This document shows, in pieces, positions 13,701 to 27,100 of a stretch of 64,000 nt of DNA. The position numbers were made by a program, and so were the translations under genes. The notes under the pieces were generated by a model. It made no database searches and was not told the DNA's origin. It worked only from the letters and a program-made list of their open reading frames with translations. Source of the stretch: Branchiostoma floridae (taxonomy: Eukaryota; Chordata; Leptocardii; Amphioxiformes; Branchiostomatidae); assembly GCF_000003815.2 (NCBI RefSeq), contig NC_049992.1, positions 11,174,753 through 11,238,752 of the forward strand, given 5' to 3'. Numbering within the stretch: the stretch's first letter is position 1; each line of letters begins with the position of its first letter.

Positions 13701-16700
13701 TTATCCCAAAGTCTAAGTGATGAAGAGCTTGGCTTTAAAAGTTAAATGTTCTGTTTCCAGCTGCAGCTTTCCACACACAATCATTGCACTTTCTACAAGC
13801 AAATGCTCTTTTAGCTTGAAAGTAAAACAGTATCAGCTGTCATGTACATGCAGTAAGGCAAGATTCTTACATTTGATCCCCTTTTTCCTGTTCTCATTGC
13901 ATCTTTCAATGGCAGCTTTCTGACCTCCACAATATTCAATATATGATAATATTATGTACATGTATGATATAATATGATAATAATGTTTTTGTTTATGTTA
14001 ATTGAATGAGGATAACGATGAATTGATTGATTGACGTTATGAGTAATTTAATGTATTGCATAATATGATAAGTTAAGAATGTTAATGATTGATTTATGCT
14101 AGTTGTCTGATCAACATTATCTGTATAATTTGTTGTTATGTATTTTATTCGATTGTGTGTAGAGGACTCCAGGAAGAATAGTTCAATGTAACTAATGGAG
14201 ATTCCTAATAAACAAACAAACAAGCTTTCTACACATAATCATTACGCTTTCTACAAGCCAATGCTCTTTTAACCTTGAACTTGAAAGTAAAACAGTATCA
14301 GCTGTCACAATCATGCAATACTGCCAGATTTGCATGCTTGATCCCTTTTTCCTGTTCTCATTACATCTTTCAGCAACAACATATTAAGGCTTTAAAAGGC
14401 AGAAAAAAAGTCAAAATAAGATTAGACTGCAGCACCAGTTACATACAAAGGATGTCTCTCTTTACACCATTTCCTCATTAGTTTGTTGTAGGAAAATTTA
14501 ATCATATTTTCAAGTCTTAATGGTCTGAATGTGCTGTAATTCCTGCTTTCACAACAACGTTGGTCTGTGGCACATATGCATGATACATGTAGGTGTGGGT
14601 ACAAAACAGTAACATTACATTAAAGAAAAACGCCGACATGCCTGGGATTTTCTTTGTCCAAATTGGTGTGACTGGACAATTTCAAAAGTTAACATCTAAG
14701 CTCACATATAGCATATAAGCTCTCGCTAAGCTTCAAGCTAAAGATACAATATGCATTGCTTTGTGAAAAGTGGTTCTGGTGAGTCAAAAACGGGTATTTC
14801 TGAAAGCAAGTCACAATCTATTCATTGCCATTGTGTAACATGTCTTCATCCAGTAGATATCCGTCATATCCAAAATGTATTGTTTTGTCACAATCTGAAT
14901 AGAGTCATAATGATGTAGATTGCATGTATCATCTGTTAGATTAAAAAATGCTATGTGTTATCTGGCACATCTATGTTGACTCCAACGGCATGTCTCCAGT
15001 TTAAATGTATCAAAGATGACGAACTACATGTATACATGACATGTTTTGCCTGCGTGTACCTTAACCTTTTACATGAATAACCTAAGTTTTGTGGCTCAAA
15101 GAAGTCACAGTTGCCATGTGTATCCAATATGACTCTATACCATTGACAAGCTGAGTTGTCTTGTCAACATACATACGTTTGCATGTATGTTGATTATGTA
15201 CATGTAGCATGCAGCATCATGGTACAGTTATTGACAAGCACTTGAGACTCATAAACGTATGAAAATTATATATTCTGTAGTGTGCATCTTATGTAATGTG
15301 CAATTGATATTCATTTGCCTGATGTACATTAATTCATAAAAATGTACAATGATACATGAATGAACATTTCTCACATTTGTGTGTATCCCAGGGTTGCCAG
15401 AGGGTGGTGGAAGATTGGCAGAAGATCCTGCAGGTCCACTCACTGGTGCTCCCCCCTCAGGAGGACATGAGGTCCTGGCTCAAGTACGCCAGCCTCTGTA
15501 GGAAGAGTGGACGACTGGTGAGATGAATCCCCAATGTTTAGAACCCTAGTTTCCCTAGCCAAATCCAGTAGTATTTCCACTGGATTTAATTGAAAGAAAA
15601 TTAGCATGGGACACATGTCTATCAGGCCATTTAATTGTAGGACTGCTTTCTTCAAAAACCTGCCATCCACTTCATTAACAACCTACCACAAACATTTTCT
15701 TCTGCGTTACTTTTTCCAGCACAGCTCCTTTGACATTATTGCTGACAGATGTTCCTTTTATGTCTTCTTAGTAGAAAAAGGGAGAATTGGTGCCAAGATG
15801 TAACAATATACATTTTGTAGTTTTAGCTAGAGAATTCATAAACACTTTCCTAGACCCTGTTCAAGTATGATCAGGAACATCATGTACATGTACAGGTGTC
15901 AGGTGTAGGTATGGTAAACATTCTACACCAGTCCTACAAGTTGGTTGAGACTGTTAACCAAATACATGTAGTCAAGTTGTGTCAACCCAAACCTGTACAA
16001 AATATTGTACATTGTACCAAATTTTGACAGCTGCAGCCACATTGGTGTCAGCAATTTCCTATCAGCAATTCAAACATGTACGACTCTGAGAAGTGTATTG
16101 TGGCAGGCACCAAATTTACCTTTAAATCAGAACAACCTGATTTCTTCCTACTATGCACTGTGGCAGGCAGCAAACTTAAGTACCTCAATCAAAACTTGCT
16201 GTGGTTGAATTTAAGTTTTAAATTTGAGATTGTAAACATGACATTTCAATGAAAGTTGATGGACTGAGAATGCCTGAGGGGATGAGTTGACTCATCTTTA
16301 AGAGATGCCCCTGAAATCATTAATGGTGTCTTTCCTCCAATTACCCTGAAGACTCTCCTGTCACAATTGATTCATCAGAAATCCTTCAAAAATGATCATG
16401 CTGTCATCATATGGAAGTATTCAACCGTGGATGAAATAACTTCCGCTGATGCCGAAGTTAGATATACCTGCAGACCTTTACCGACCCTGTTATAGTAATT
16501 TCTGGTCCAGGTGTATAATGCAAGACAGGTTACGCATCTTCTGCTCCTGCCCCCCTCCTAACAGGATTAGGAATATCATGGATGCCTGTCTGTATGTGCT
16601 GCAGGGGGCTAAGCTCAGTTTTGTAAAAGGCAACAAGCCGTAGTGTCAAGGCTTAGCCCCCTGTAGGAATGGCAGGAGGAGGCAGGCTTGTTAGATGGTG

Positions 16701-19700
16701 TATCATCTATGGAACCAACTAGAATGTTTTCATACTTCATTCGCACATCTGGACACTGTCTTACTGAGAAGCTAAGATACAATCTTTATTGACACGACAA
16801 AAGTACAGCGACTTTCGTAAGGTCTACATGTATAACAACTACTTACAGTACAACTAAACACATATATATGGATATCTATAGGTATGGATACATCAACATA
16901 AAGGGTCTAGCATGTCATTTACACTATTGGTTCTACGGTATAAGCAATCGTGGATATATTTGCCTACTTGTACACAATGTGGATTATTATTTTAGGGTTA
17001 TCTAGATTATCTATTGAAAATTTCTTGCCATAAGATTATTTTCTTTATAATTATGTGATTGCCTTAGCTATCATTTTGAAACAATATTTCATTGTGTTAT
17101 TCTTAGCCTCCTCTGCAGACTTTTGGAGCGGTGGTGTTTATGTTGGGGAGAGCATTTTCAAGATGGGCTAATTTTAAGGTTATCTAAGTCTGGGAAGGGA
17201 CTTGGCCAGGAGTTATGCTGCAAAAGTCTGCAAAGGAGACTATTGTGCTTTTGTGCTTAGTTGAATAAGGTTTAGGATACCTTGTGCATTTAACGTTATA
17301 ATGTTTATCTAGGAAAAGAGGAGTCACAACAAAACATTATGCTTCTTCATGTATTCTATGTTCTGTGTTTGTAATTTGTCTTGATGGTTCTACAATAGCT
17401 TACACATATATAGCCCAGCAAGTTATGAAGCTAGAAGGATGCTGTGTCTTCTTTAAACTTTAAAGATAATCTTGCATTGTCTTTCTCTTAAACTTACATG
17501 GAAATCCGGATGCATACAATGTAGCATACCTTGTTCTGCCCACCGGATTATGGAGCTTGAACATGTCACCCGGTCATCTTACATTGGTGACATCAGTGAC
17601 TTGGTTTCTATAAGCCCCTTTGCCTTTCCTCCTTTTCAAACCTTGCTGTATTAGATGTATGTGCTGCAGAATTCTCTCAAGGTTGCCATGCCACGACTGA
17701 ATGCTGTGTAGGACTCATGTGTTTGAATGTACAACCTTCATTTGCATACCTTTACATTAGTGCAATTACATAGAATATTGACAACATACATTTTACCTTT
17801 ATTTTTTGTAGGCCCTGTCCCACAAGACCCTGACCATGCTGCTTGGTTTTGACCCATCCAAGCATCCAGACCAGCCCCTGCCCACCAACCATCCTCATGT
17901 CACCTTTGCCTACATGAAGCACATGTGGAGATCTAACTCCAGGTAGGGAAAAATGCCCGGAAAGCAATGTTGCTTATTCAGATACATAATTCAAATTTTC
18001 AATATTATATAGGCAAATTCAAAGTTAACTGTTTGAATTATTTTTTGTGCAATTTCTTCTGCTCTTTCAGAAATGAGGCATTCCAACAGCTGCAGTACTT
18101 TGTGCAACAATTCCAAGGTCTCCTGCAAGGGGTCTCTCCTGAAGATGCACAGCAGAGGACAGACATGCACAAACTATTAGGAAGGTAAGATTAGGCCTAT
18201 ACAATACATGTTTCTCAAAATCAGAAGCTATCTGAACTTTTCTTTTCAAGTTATATAACGTTAACACAATGCAGTCAGTATTGCCCACTAAGGGGGCTGA
18301 TAAAATCTGGTCTTTGTAAACAGCAGGTGATTGCTGTAGACAATGGGAAATATTGGTCAATGGGAAATATCATCCAAAGGACCACCAAAAAGTTCTCATG
18401 TTGGCCAGGTGGCGATCCTTTATGTAAAAATAGTCACTTGCACAGGATTGACTGTATTCTAAGAGTTACGGTAATGCAGAAACTTTCGCAGTGGTTTAAT
18501 GTCTACAGTTTTCGCGGTGGCCTTTTCACCGCAAACTTATAACCACCATGAACATTTTTTCATGGCAGTAAGAGACTACAGAGCATGGTGCTACCGCAAA
18601 TTTAAAACCATTGCTAAAAGTCCTTTTTCCGGCTACTGCAAAATTGAATCCCCGCAAACTTAAATACATTTACAGTAGTACATGTAAAATGTCTTTGGTT
18701 TGATGCAGGTTGTAGCCAGCCAGAAATCACTTTTTGTCCCCTCGATTTTGAATGGCTTTGTTGTAGCATTGCTAGGGGCATGGGCATCCCCAGCTGCAAA
18801 ATTCCGTCAAAGGATCCGGACGGGTGCTGGCTACAACCCTGGTTTGATGCCTGTCACTTCCTCCCCTCCCCACAGGTGCTACCTGAAGCTGGGAGAGTGG
18901 CAGTTGAACCTGCAGGGCATCAATGAGAGCACCATCCCTCAGGTGCTGCGCTACTACTCCGCCTCCACAGAACATGACAGGAACTGGTACAAGGTCAGTG
19001 TTACAACCTGGGTACAGCAGAAAACAAAAGTCTTCTTGTTTGAACCTTAGAAGTGTGCCTGAAGGGGAGATGGTAGTTATTTCTCTCTCAATGCCAGCAC
19101 TTTGTAATAGCCACAGCTAGTTGGGCAACCTTGGCTGTCTGTAATGTCAGCCAAACAAATAAATAGATACAGTGAATATATCTGAGAATTGATCTTGCCT
19201 TTAACTATCTATTGCAAATATTTAATGCTTACGCTTGTGTTAGTTAGCCTGCCTTTAAAAGTAAAGAAGCTAATTCTCATTTTGTGAGCATATCTCCACA
19301 TGTACTGACTTGATGCTCATTGACTTAAAAGGCTCCCTTCCTATAAGTTAATCTATGGGTTCAGTTGTAAGTATAGCAACTGATGTCAGAACTACCTATA
19401 TTGCATGTCAAAAGTTCTACTTCAGTCAGATTGACGTAGGACCATTCTCCCCACATGCAGGCCTGGCACTCCTGGGCCTTCATGAACTACGAGGCAGTGT
19501 TACACTACAAGGTGCAGTCAGACCAACAGAAGGCTGGGTCTCAGGCTGAGAGCAACAATGGGGAGGAGACTGGAGCACAGGAGGACCAGGAGAAGGAGGA
19601 GGAAACAGAACAGCCACAGAGCCTGCAGTCTGCCAAGTCATCCGTGGTATGTAGGTTGTAGATAGAAAGGCACTCAGTTGAAATTAATTTTTCAGAGAAA

Positions 19701-21191
19701 TAAAGAGATTTTGCAACTCTCCATTTTATTAAACTCATCACATGTCTTGACATATAGATAAAAACATCCCCAGAATCATCATTGTTTGAAAAAATGGAAG
19801 CTAGTGCCCACCACTTGGGTTGGGGCAACCTGTAACATGAAGATGGAGGTATTGTTGTATATGACTTTGTATCTAGACAGACATCAGAGAGACTTCTAAT
19901 GGAATACAAAAAAAAGACAAAAATGAGAGTGTTGTAATGTTAATGTTGTGTAGAAAGAACATGTGCTGAGTTCTATTTGATGAGAAAACACTTGCAAACT
20001 ATTTGTCAACTTTACATGTCGCATATAACCTGATCTGCCAAATATCATACTAAACCCTGATGTGTTGTTTACACCAGGGCATGGGGAACATCCACCACTA
20101 CACTGTCCCTGCTGTACAAGGGTTCTTCCGCTCCATCTCCCTGGCTCTGTCCAGCGGGAACTCTCTCCAGGACACCCTGCGTCTGCTGACCCTCTGGTTT
20201 GACTACGGCCACTGGCCAGAGGTGTACGATGCTCTAGTGGAGGGGATGAAGACTGTGCCGATAGACACCTGGCTGCAGGTAAAGGCTGGGGAAAACTTAC
20301 AGTTTGTTGTAATGGGATGAGCAGAAGGAAAGGAAAAGACTGTTAGAATACGAGTTGAACTGAGTTTTGAACTATTGATGCCTACCTGTGTATATGTACA
20401 AGTCTGAACTGAAGAATGGGATAAAACATTGCAGTAAACAGTTTGTACATTACCTGCAACATTACTGTCAAGTTTCAATATTGCTATTTTTTTGGTTTTG
20501 TCAACAAATCGGCAGTGCTTAGGGGAAGGAACTTGTACTACAGTTACATTCCATTGTTGCTTAGAGTCTAGGTTTGCTCTTTTTTTGCTCCTTGACATGT
20601 TACTCAGGAGTGTTTGTTCAACATCTGTGACCTGTGACCCTTCCCAGGTGATCCCACAGCTGATCGCCAGGATTGACACCCCCAGACAGCTGGTAGGGCG
20701 TCTCATCCACCAGCTGCTGACGGACATCGGCAAACAACATCCTCAGGTCAGACGTCAAAAATTGCAGAAATTAAAGTGATGTCATGCAAGAAGAGACAGA
20801 CTTTTGTAAAATGTTGGTCATTTTAGTGTTAGGACAGTCTATCAATCTTTGATAAAGCATGCATTCTTACAGTCATTTGTAAGCTGCTAACCTATGTCAC
20901 ATCTGATGATACCTACGTGTATTATGAAACTAAGAAATACAACTACTCAGAAATATAGAATGTACTGATCGCATGTACATTTGATGAGCAAGAGATGGAT
21001 AAGATGTGATGATGTACATTTGTGTGGTTCCTGATACAAATGACTTACATTTTTGTACCTTCCATTAGGCCCTGATCTACCCTCTGACGGTGGCGTCCAA
21101 GTCTGCCAGCCCAGCCCGACACACAGCGGCCAATCGTATCCTGAAGAACATGTGTGAACACAGCCCGCAGCTCGTACAGCAGGCCATGATG
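7434..21191 (+). CDS. MTOR: mTOR FAT domain exons (12 exons)
   Basis: The twelve exons from 7434-7512 to 21069-21191 encode most of the helical FAT domain that wraps the kinase. Diagnostic stretches are [102 protein letters not shown] and [20 protein letters not shown]. The exon 19461-19646 carries the one poorly conserved part: after NYEAVLHYK comes an acidic Gln/Glu-rich linker ([20 protein letters not shown]) where vertebrates have a Thr/Ala-rich insert. The intron 7513-12085 is the longest visible one in this gene. Confidence 0.95.
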
Positions 21192-24100
21192 GTACGGAAC
21201 AGTCTGTTCTGTTCTACATTAGAAAATATTTCAACAACAATTTTTTGTTGATTATTTTCTAACTGACCATGGTTTTCCAAGTTTTTTAGCATCAACTTTT
21301 CATTGGTTGTGTGGTAAGACAGCACAGAGAAGTATGATAGTGGTTTGTTTTGCTTTGTTTTGTTATTACCTACTCTATTTTTCTTTTGAATTTGTCATTT
21401 ACTGTTCTTCATAGTGTTCTACACCGGGTATCTTATACATCAAGATGGTCTGCTTATTGACATAAGTAAAATAAACAAGCAATATTTTTGCAGTGCGCTA
21501 CATGTCTAGTAGGAATCATTTTTGTCCTAATGCTAACTTCGTCATATGATGGTAACACACATTCTTGGTTGCGGGCACAGATTTGCAGTACAATATTATG
21601 GTTATTATGACTCTTTTCTTGTCGTAGGTGAGTGAAGAACTAATCCGAGTGGCGATCCTGTGGCATGAGCTGTGGCACGAAGGGTTGGAGGAGGCATCAC
21701 GACTGTACTTCGGGGAGCGGAATGTGAAGGGGATGTTTGCCGTGCTGGAACCGCTTCACGCCATGATGGAGCGGGGACCACAGACTCTCAAAGAAACATC
21801 CTTCAACCAGGTACATTATACTAATTTGTTTGGGGGCATCTAAAGGAAATCAGTATAGACTGTTATGGAGTAATTTCTTTTTTTTCATTGCTTCCTTTAC
21901 TCATGTGCATAGCTTGTATCTTTCTGTGTATCAAAGTATCTTTTCTAAATAAGTTCAGATCTATTCTTGAATTGAAGATTATTTTTCTGATACAAAAAAC
22001 TATTTGAATTTAATGCTATTTCACCTTTATTCGCGGGGTAACCTTTATCCGTTGTATTAAAAACAGGGTATTTCAGGATATCAAGTCGACGGATGGTGGT
22101 CTCAAACTACATTATATTGAAAAAAATGCAATTTGAAACCACTGTCCATCAACATGATATCCCTAAATATCCTGTTTTTAGGTACAACGGATATAAGTTA
22201 CCCTGCGAATAAAGGTGAACTAGCGTTACACCTCAGTGTTAAAACCTCACTCTCTCACAGGGGCTGCTGCCTCCGCAGCATTCAAGAAATGTTTGTCACA
22301 CTCTGAACTGCTCAATTTAGCTGACTGGTTCAGAGCAGCAACCTTTGGAACCTTTTATTATCTCCCGGAGGCTGACTCTGACCTAGGTTGAGCCATCCTG
22401 GCTTCACAGCAACGTTAGGTGTTTTTCTACTTGTAGATGTTTCAGAAGTGTAGTTGTCTTTCAAACCAATTGTTCCATGTTGCACCTCTCCAGGCCTATG
22501 GGCGTGACCTGATGGAGGCGCAGGAGTGGTGCAGGAAGTACACCAGGTCTGGGAACGTGAAGGACCTGACCCAGGCCTGGGACCTGTACTATCATGTCTT
22601 CAGGAGGATATCCAAACAGCTGCCTCAGGTGGGCTTACTTTTGTGTCGTTTGCTTGTTGTTTTTTTGTTGCATGCTGCATGCCCTAAAGCATATTTTATT
22701 CGTTTGAACCGTTATTCATTCATGAGAACCTATTTCATTCATGAGGGAGGTAAGGGTCAGATACAATATAACAGAGATTTAGGACCTGTTGTACCATATG
22801 TTCAGGAAAATATTCAATGGAAGAAAGATTATTTTGTAACAGTTGCAATTTATACACCAACATGGGTGCCTATCAAGTTTGATCAACTCCTTTCTACCTT
22901 GTTTCCTCACACATCTGATTTTTGAGAAGTGAGAATATGTCCAGTGTTTTTCAAAGGCTACCTGCCTTCCTGTAGTAGGTTTTTAGTGCCTGTTTTTAAA
23001 AAGCCCTTCCTTGTGCCTTTTTCTTCCAGCTGACATCCCTGGAGCTGCAGTATGTGTCTCCTAAGTTGCTGATGTGTCGTGACCTGGAGTTGGCCGTGCC
23101 GGGGACATACGAGCCCCACAAACCCATCATCCAGATCAGCCGAGCACAGTCATCCCTCGCTGTCATCACGTCCAAACAGAGGCCCAGGAAAGTCAGCATC
23201 TATGGTCAGTAAATGCACTATTCTTACATTTGTGTGCTTAACGCCATTGTTTTCAAAATTGTGCTTTATTGTTTCAGTTTACCCACTCTTGTACTGTCCT
23301 TAGTGCTGGTCTGCCTTCACAATGGCGACAGACTTTTGGGCTACCTGTCCTTTATACCCTCTTTCCATATATACCTGTGCTGATTTAACACTGACAGAAT
23401 CAGCTATGAGGGTACCTTTCTAGTGCTAATGGGAAAAAAGTAATGACTGTGAAACTGATGGTGGTGATCTATTATTGTATCTGTCGTTTGTGCAAAGCCT
23501 CCTTGATGTCTTGTTTGCCATATTATATCTGTCCTTGGTGCTGATTGCTCATTTGACTAGATATTTTAGCTTTCTTGGCTGTTTCATCATCATAGCTGCA
23601 TCTATCCTTGGTACTGATTGGCCACTAAATGACCTTTAACTACTTCTATCCACTCTGAAGCCCTCGAGCTACAGCAAAGTTGTTCCATTTACAAAGCTTT
23701 CTTGTTGTCTTGTTTGCCACACTGGATCTGTCCTTGGTACTGATCTGCCATTAGATTATCTCTATCTACTTGTACCCACTCCAAAACCCTTGAGTTACAG
23801 CAAAGTTGTCCATTTCTTCATTAGCCAAAGGCAGAGACTTATGCTTTATCATCATCATCATCATCATCGCTGCTTGTCAGTGTGTAGCACTGAGGCAGGC
23901 CGCCATTGTCTTCCACAGTTTTTTATCTTGTGCTGTCTAATATCCCTTCAACAACCCATCTCTGCAAGACTTCTTTTTGGTTTGTCATAGTATGCCTGTC
24001 CTTGGTGCTGAATGGCCATTTAATGACCTCCAACTACTTCTATCCACTCTGAAGCCCTCGAGCTAAAGCAAAGTTGTTCCATTTGCAAAGCTTTCTTGTT

Positions 24101-27100
24101 GTCTTGTTTGCCATACTGTATCTGTCCTTGGTGCTGATCTGCCATTAGATTATCTCTATCTTCTTGTACTCACTCCAAAGCCCTTGAGTTACAGCAAAGT
24201 TGTCCATTTCTTCATTGGCTAAAGGCAGAGACTTATGCTTTATCATCATCATCATCGCTGCTTGTCAGTGCGTAGCACTGAGGCAGGCCATCATTGTCTT
24301 CCAAAGTCTTTTATCTGTTGTTGTCTCATCTCCCATCATCAACCCATCTCTGCAAGACTTCTATTTGGTTTGTCATAGTATGCCTGTCCTTGGTGCTAAA
24401 TGTCCATTAAGTTGGTGCTGAAGTACTACTTCCTAAACTCTTGGGTTACAGCAAAGTTTTCCATTTCAGGCAGCAACGGTGCAGATTTCATGTTCCTGCT
24501 GAAGGGCCACGAGGACCTCCGGCAGGATGAGCGGGTAATGCAGCTTTTCGGGCTGGTCAACACTCTGCTCGCCAAGGACCCTGAGACCATGAGGAGACAC
24601 CTCAGGTCAGTACTTACTGCACATGCATGTTAAACCATAGACATCTACAAAAACCTGTTAACCTGTAACATCCATTAGCATAATACCGGTCGGTTTACTG
24701 CAATTTCTCAAGCAATGCTAATTTGGCAAATGATCAACGCATCATTTTCTCCAGTTACATGTTGCTGTTACAGCTTACCTTTGCCACTTCTTCTGTGTAA
24801 ATTATTTTGTCTCTCTGGTCCTGCTAAAAACATAATATCGTAATTGGAACACACCGCGGAATTGCACGGAGAACGGGCGCGTGGTTGGAAGGGGGTGCAC
24901 TATACCGGTCGAACGAAACACGGCACAATTAACTGCCGCTATGTACCTTTATACATCCTCTGTTGTTCCTTTCTTTCCTGTTAGTAGTTGCACAAAACAA
25001 AAATCTGCATGAGCATACAAAAAGTCATGAGAAAATGGGCGTATACTGACAAGAATTTTCATTTAATTTTGGTCCGTCACAACCGATATGACGTAAAACT
25101 TTACTGCTGGCCGTAGCATTAAAAATGGCGGGAAAATGGCGGCGTACGTTCAATTTGACCCATTCAGCCGTAGATCCGGGCGATAATGCAACGGTTCCTC
25201 ACACTTTTACTCGAGTTGTAGGTCACCAAAAGAAATTCAAGATTGCTGTTGACTCATGGTCGTCTTGTGCCGTGAGCACATGTGATTATTATCTACAAAT
25301 CTGGCGATGAACGTGACAGTGTGTTTGTCCCACGACGAGCTCGCCTGCCCCGAAAATGACCTGAAAACTTTTGGCCTTGTTGTCTTCAAATGCATTGTTA
25401 TCGATGCTTTGTAAATTCTGTATTGGACACCTAGATGTCTGAAGTGTGCATACCTCAGAAATAACTATTGTTGCATGTGTAGATCTCTTTAAGTTCCACT
25501 GTTTTTAATGGACCGGTATAAGGCTTATGACCGGTATTATGCCAATGCATGTTACATCTCTTCTCAACCTCAACAGACATTCCTGTACAGAATTATATCT
25601 TTTATGAAACATTGAGGGTATTTTAGGATATTTTTGTGTACAAGGATCTCTAAAATGTTTGTCATACTAAGCATACAGAAACCAAAACAATTTCTAGGTT
25701 ATAGGAGGGATTGCTTCATAATTTTTGTCACCCTCCCTTTTGAAAGATAGTTTTATGAAAAGACAAATATGAAATTGTTTGTGTCTCCATCTCACAGTAT
25801 CCAGAGGTACTCTGTGATCCCCCTGTCCACTAACTCCGGACTGATCGGCTGGGTGCCCCACTCTGACACCCTGCACACGCTCATCAGGGACTACAGGGAG
25901 AAGAAGAAAATCCTGCTCAACATCGAGCACAGGATCATGCTCAGGGTTGGTTGTCATTTGCTTGTTGTTGTTGTTGCTGTTGTTCTCCTTTGCTTGTTGT
26001 TGTTGTTGTTGTAGAAAAAAATCAAATCCCCATTATCTTCTGCCATCATATATGACAAGCTTTTCTTCCTATTAGGCAGATCAGATAGATGTAATAATTT
26101 TTTAACTTGCTTATTCTGCTAAGTTAACGCTGGTTCACCTTTATCCGAGGGTAACCTATATTCGTTGTTTGTAAGAAAAAACGTATTTAGGGATATGAAG
26201 TCGACGGACGGTGGTTTCAAATTGGAACATTTTGAAAATATTGCAAATTTTAAACCACTGTCCGTAAACTTAATACTCCTAAATGTGCTGTTTTAAAAGA
26301 CAACGGATAAAGGTCACTCCACAGATAAAGGTGAACTAGCGTTACATCTTTTCATCCATGAAGCTGGGTATTATATCTGCAGTCTGGGTTTGTTGACATA
26401 TTTGAGTTTGATGATAAAATAACAAAGCAATTTTTATCCTGATGAAGCATCTTTACTTTGTGGTTGTTTTGCCTCTCAGACTTATGTTGTTTAAAATTGT
26501 TCCTTGCCTATTTTGTGACCAACCAGATGGCTCCCGACTATGATCATCTGACCTTGATGCAGAAGGTGGAGGTGTTTGAGCATGCCATCAACAACACAGC
26601 AGGAGACGACCTGGCCAAGATACTCTGGTACAAGAGTCCCAGCTCAGAGGTCAGTCTTTCCAATGCCCTGGGATCCACAAACTCTACTTGTTATCAGTTA
26701 GTAATGTGGCCTGCAGGGTGATTGCCCCTCCTGTGCCACCGCACCGATTACCGTCTTGGCTGTAACATAGAATATATAGGGCAATATAGCCTGAAGCTGT
26801 GGCATTTGTAGTCCAGTGGTTAGTGACACTTCCTCTGGACCAAAATGTCAAATGTTTGAATCCCGGATGTTGTCACCCACAAGACTTGGGCAGTACTTTA
26901 AAGTGTCACAATCCTTGGAATGGGATGTTAAGCCATGGCCCACTGTTGATTGGGCTGGTCCAAAATGAAAGCTAGGAGAATTTCCCTCATACCATAAACA
27001 GTAATACTGTAAATGCTGTCTCTCTTCACTGTAATAACAAGTGGAAGAGTAGCTCAAGTTTTCATTTAGTTCAGTTGAGTTAAGGTAGTTCGAGATTAGT

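Noticed and set aside
19100..19170. Possible second retroelement tail (AAACAAATAAATAG)
   Set aside because: Too short and without recognisable body or duplication.
26809..26864. Possible tRNA gene
   Set aside because: A- and B-box-like motifs are present, but the rest does not fold as a tRNA and a matching copy with the same long body exists; a SINE fits better.
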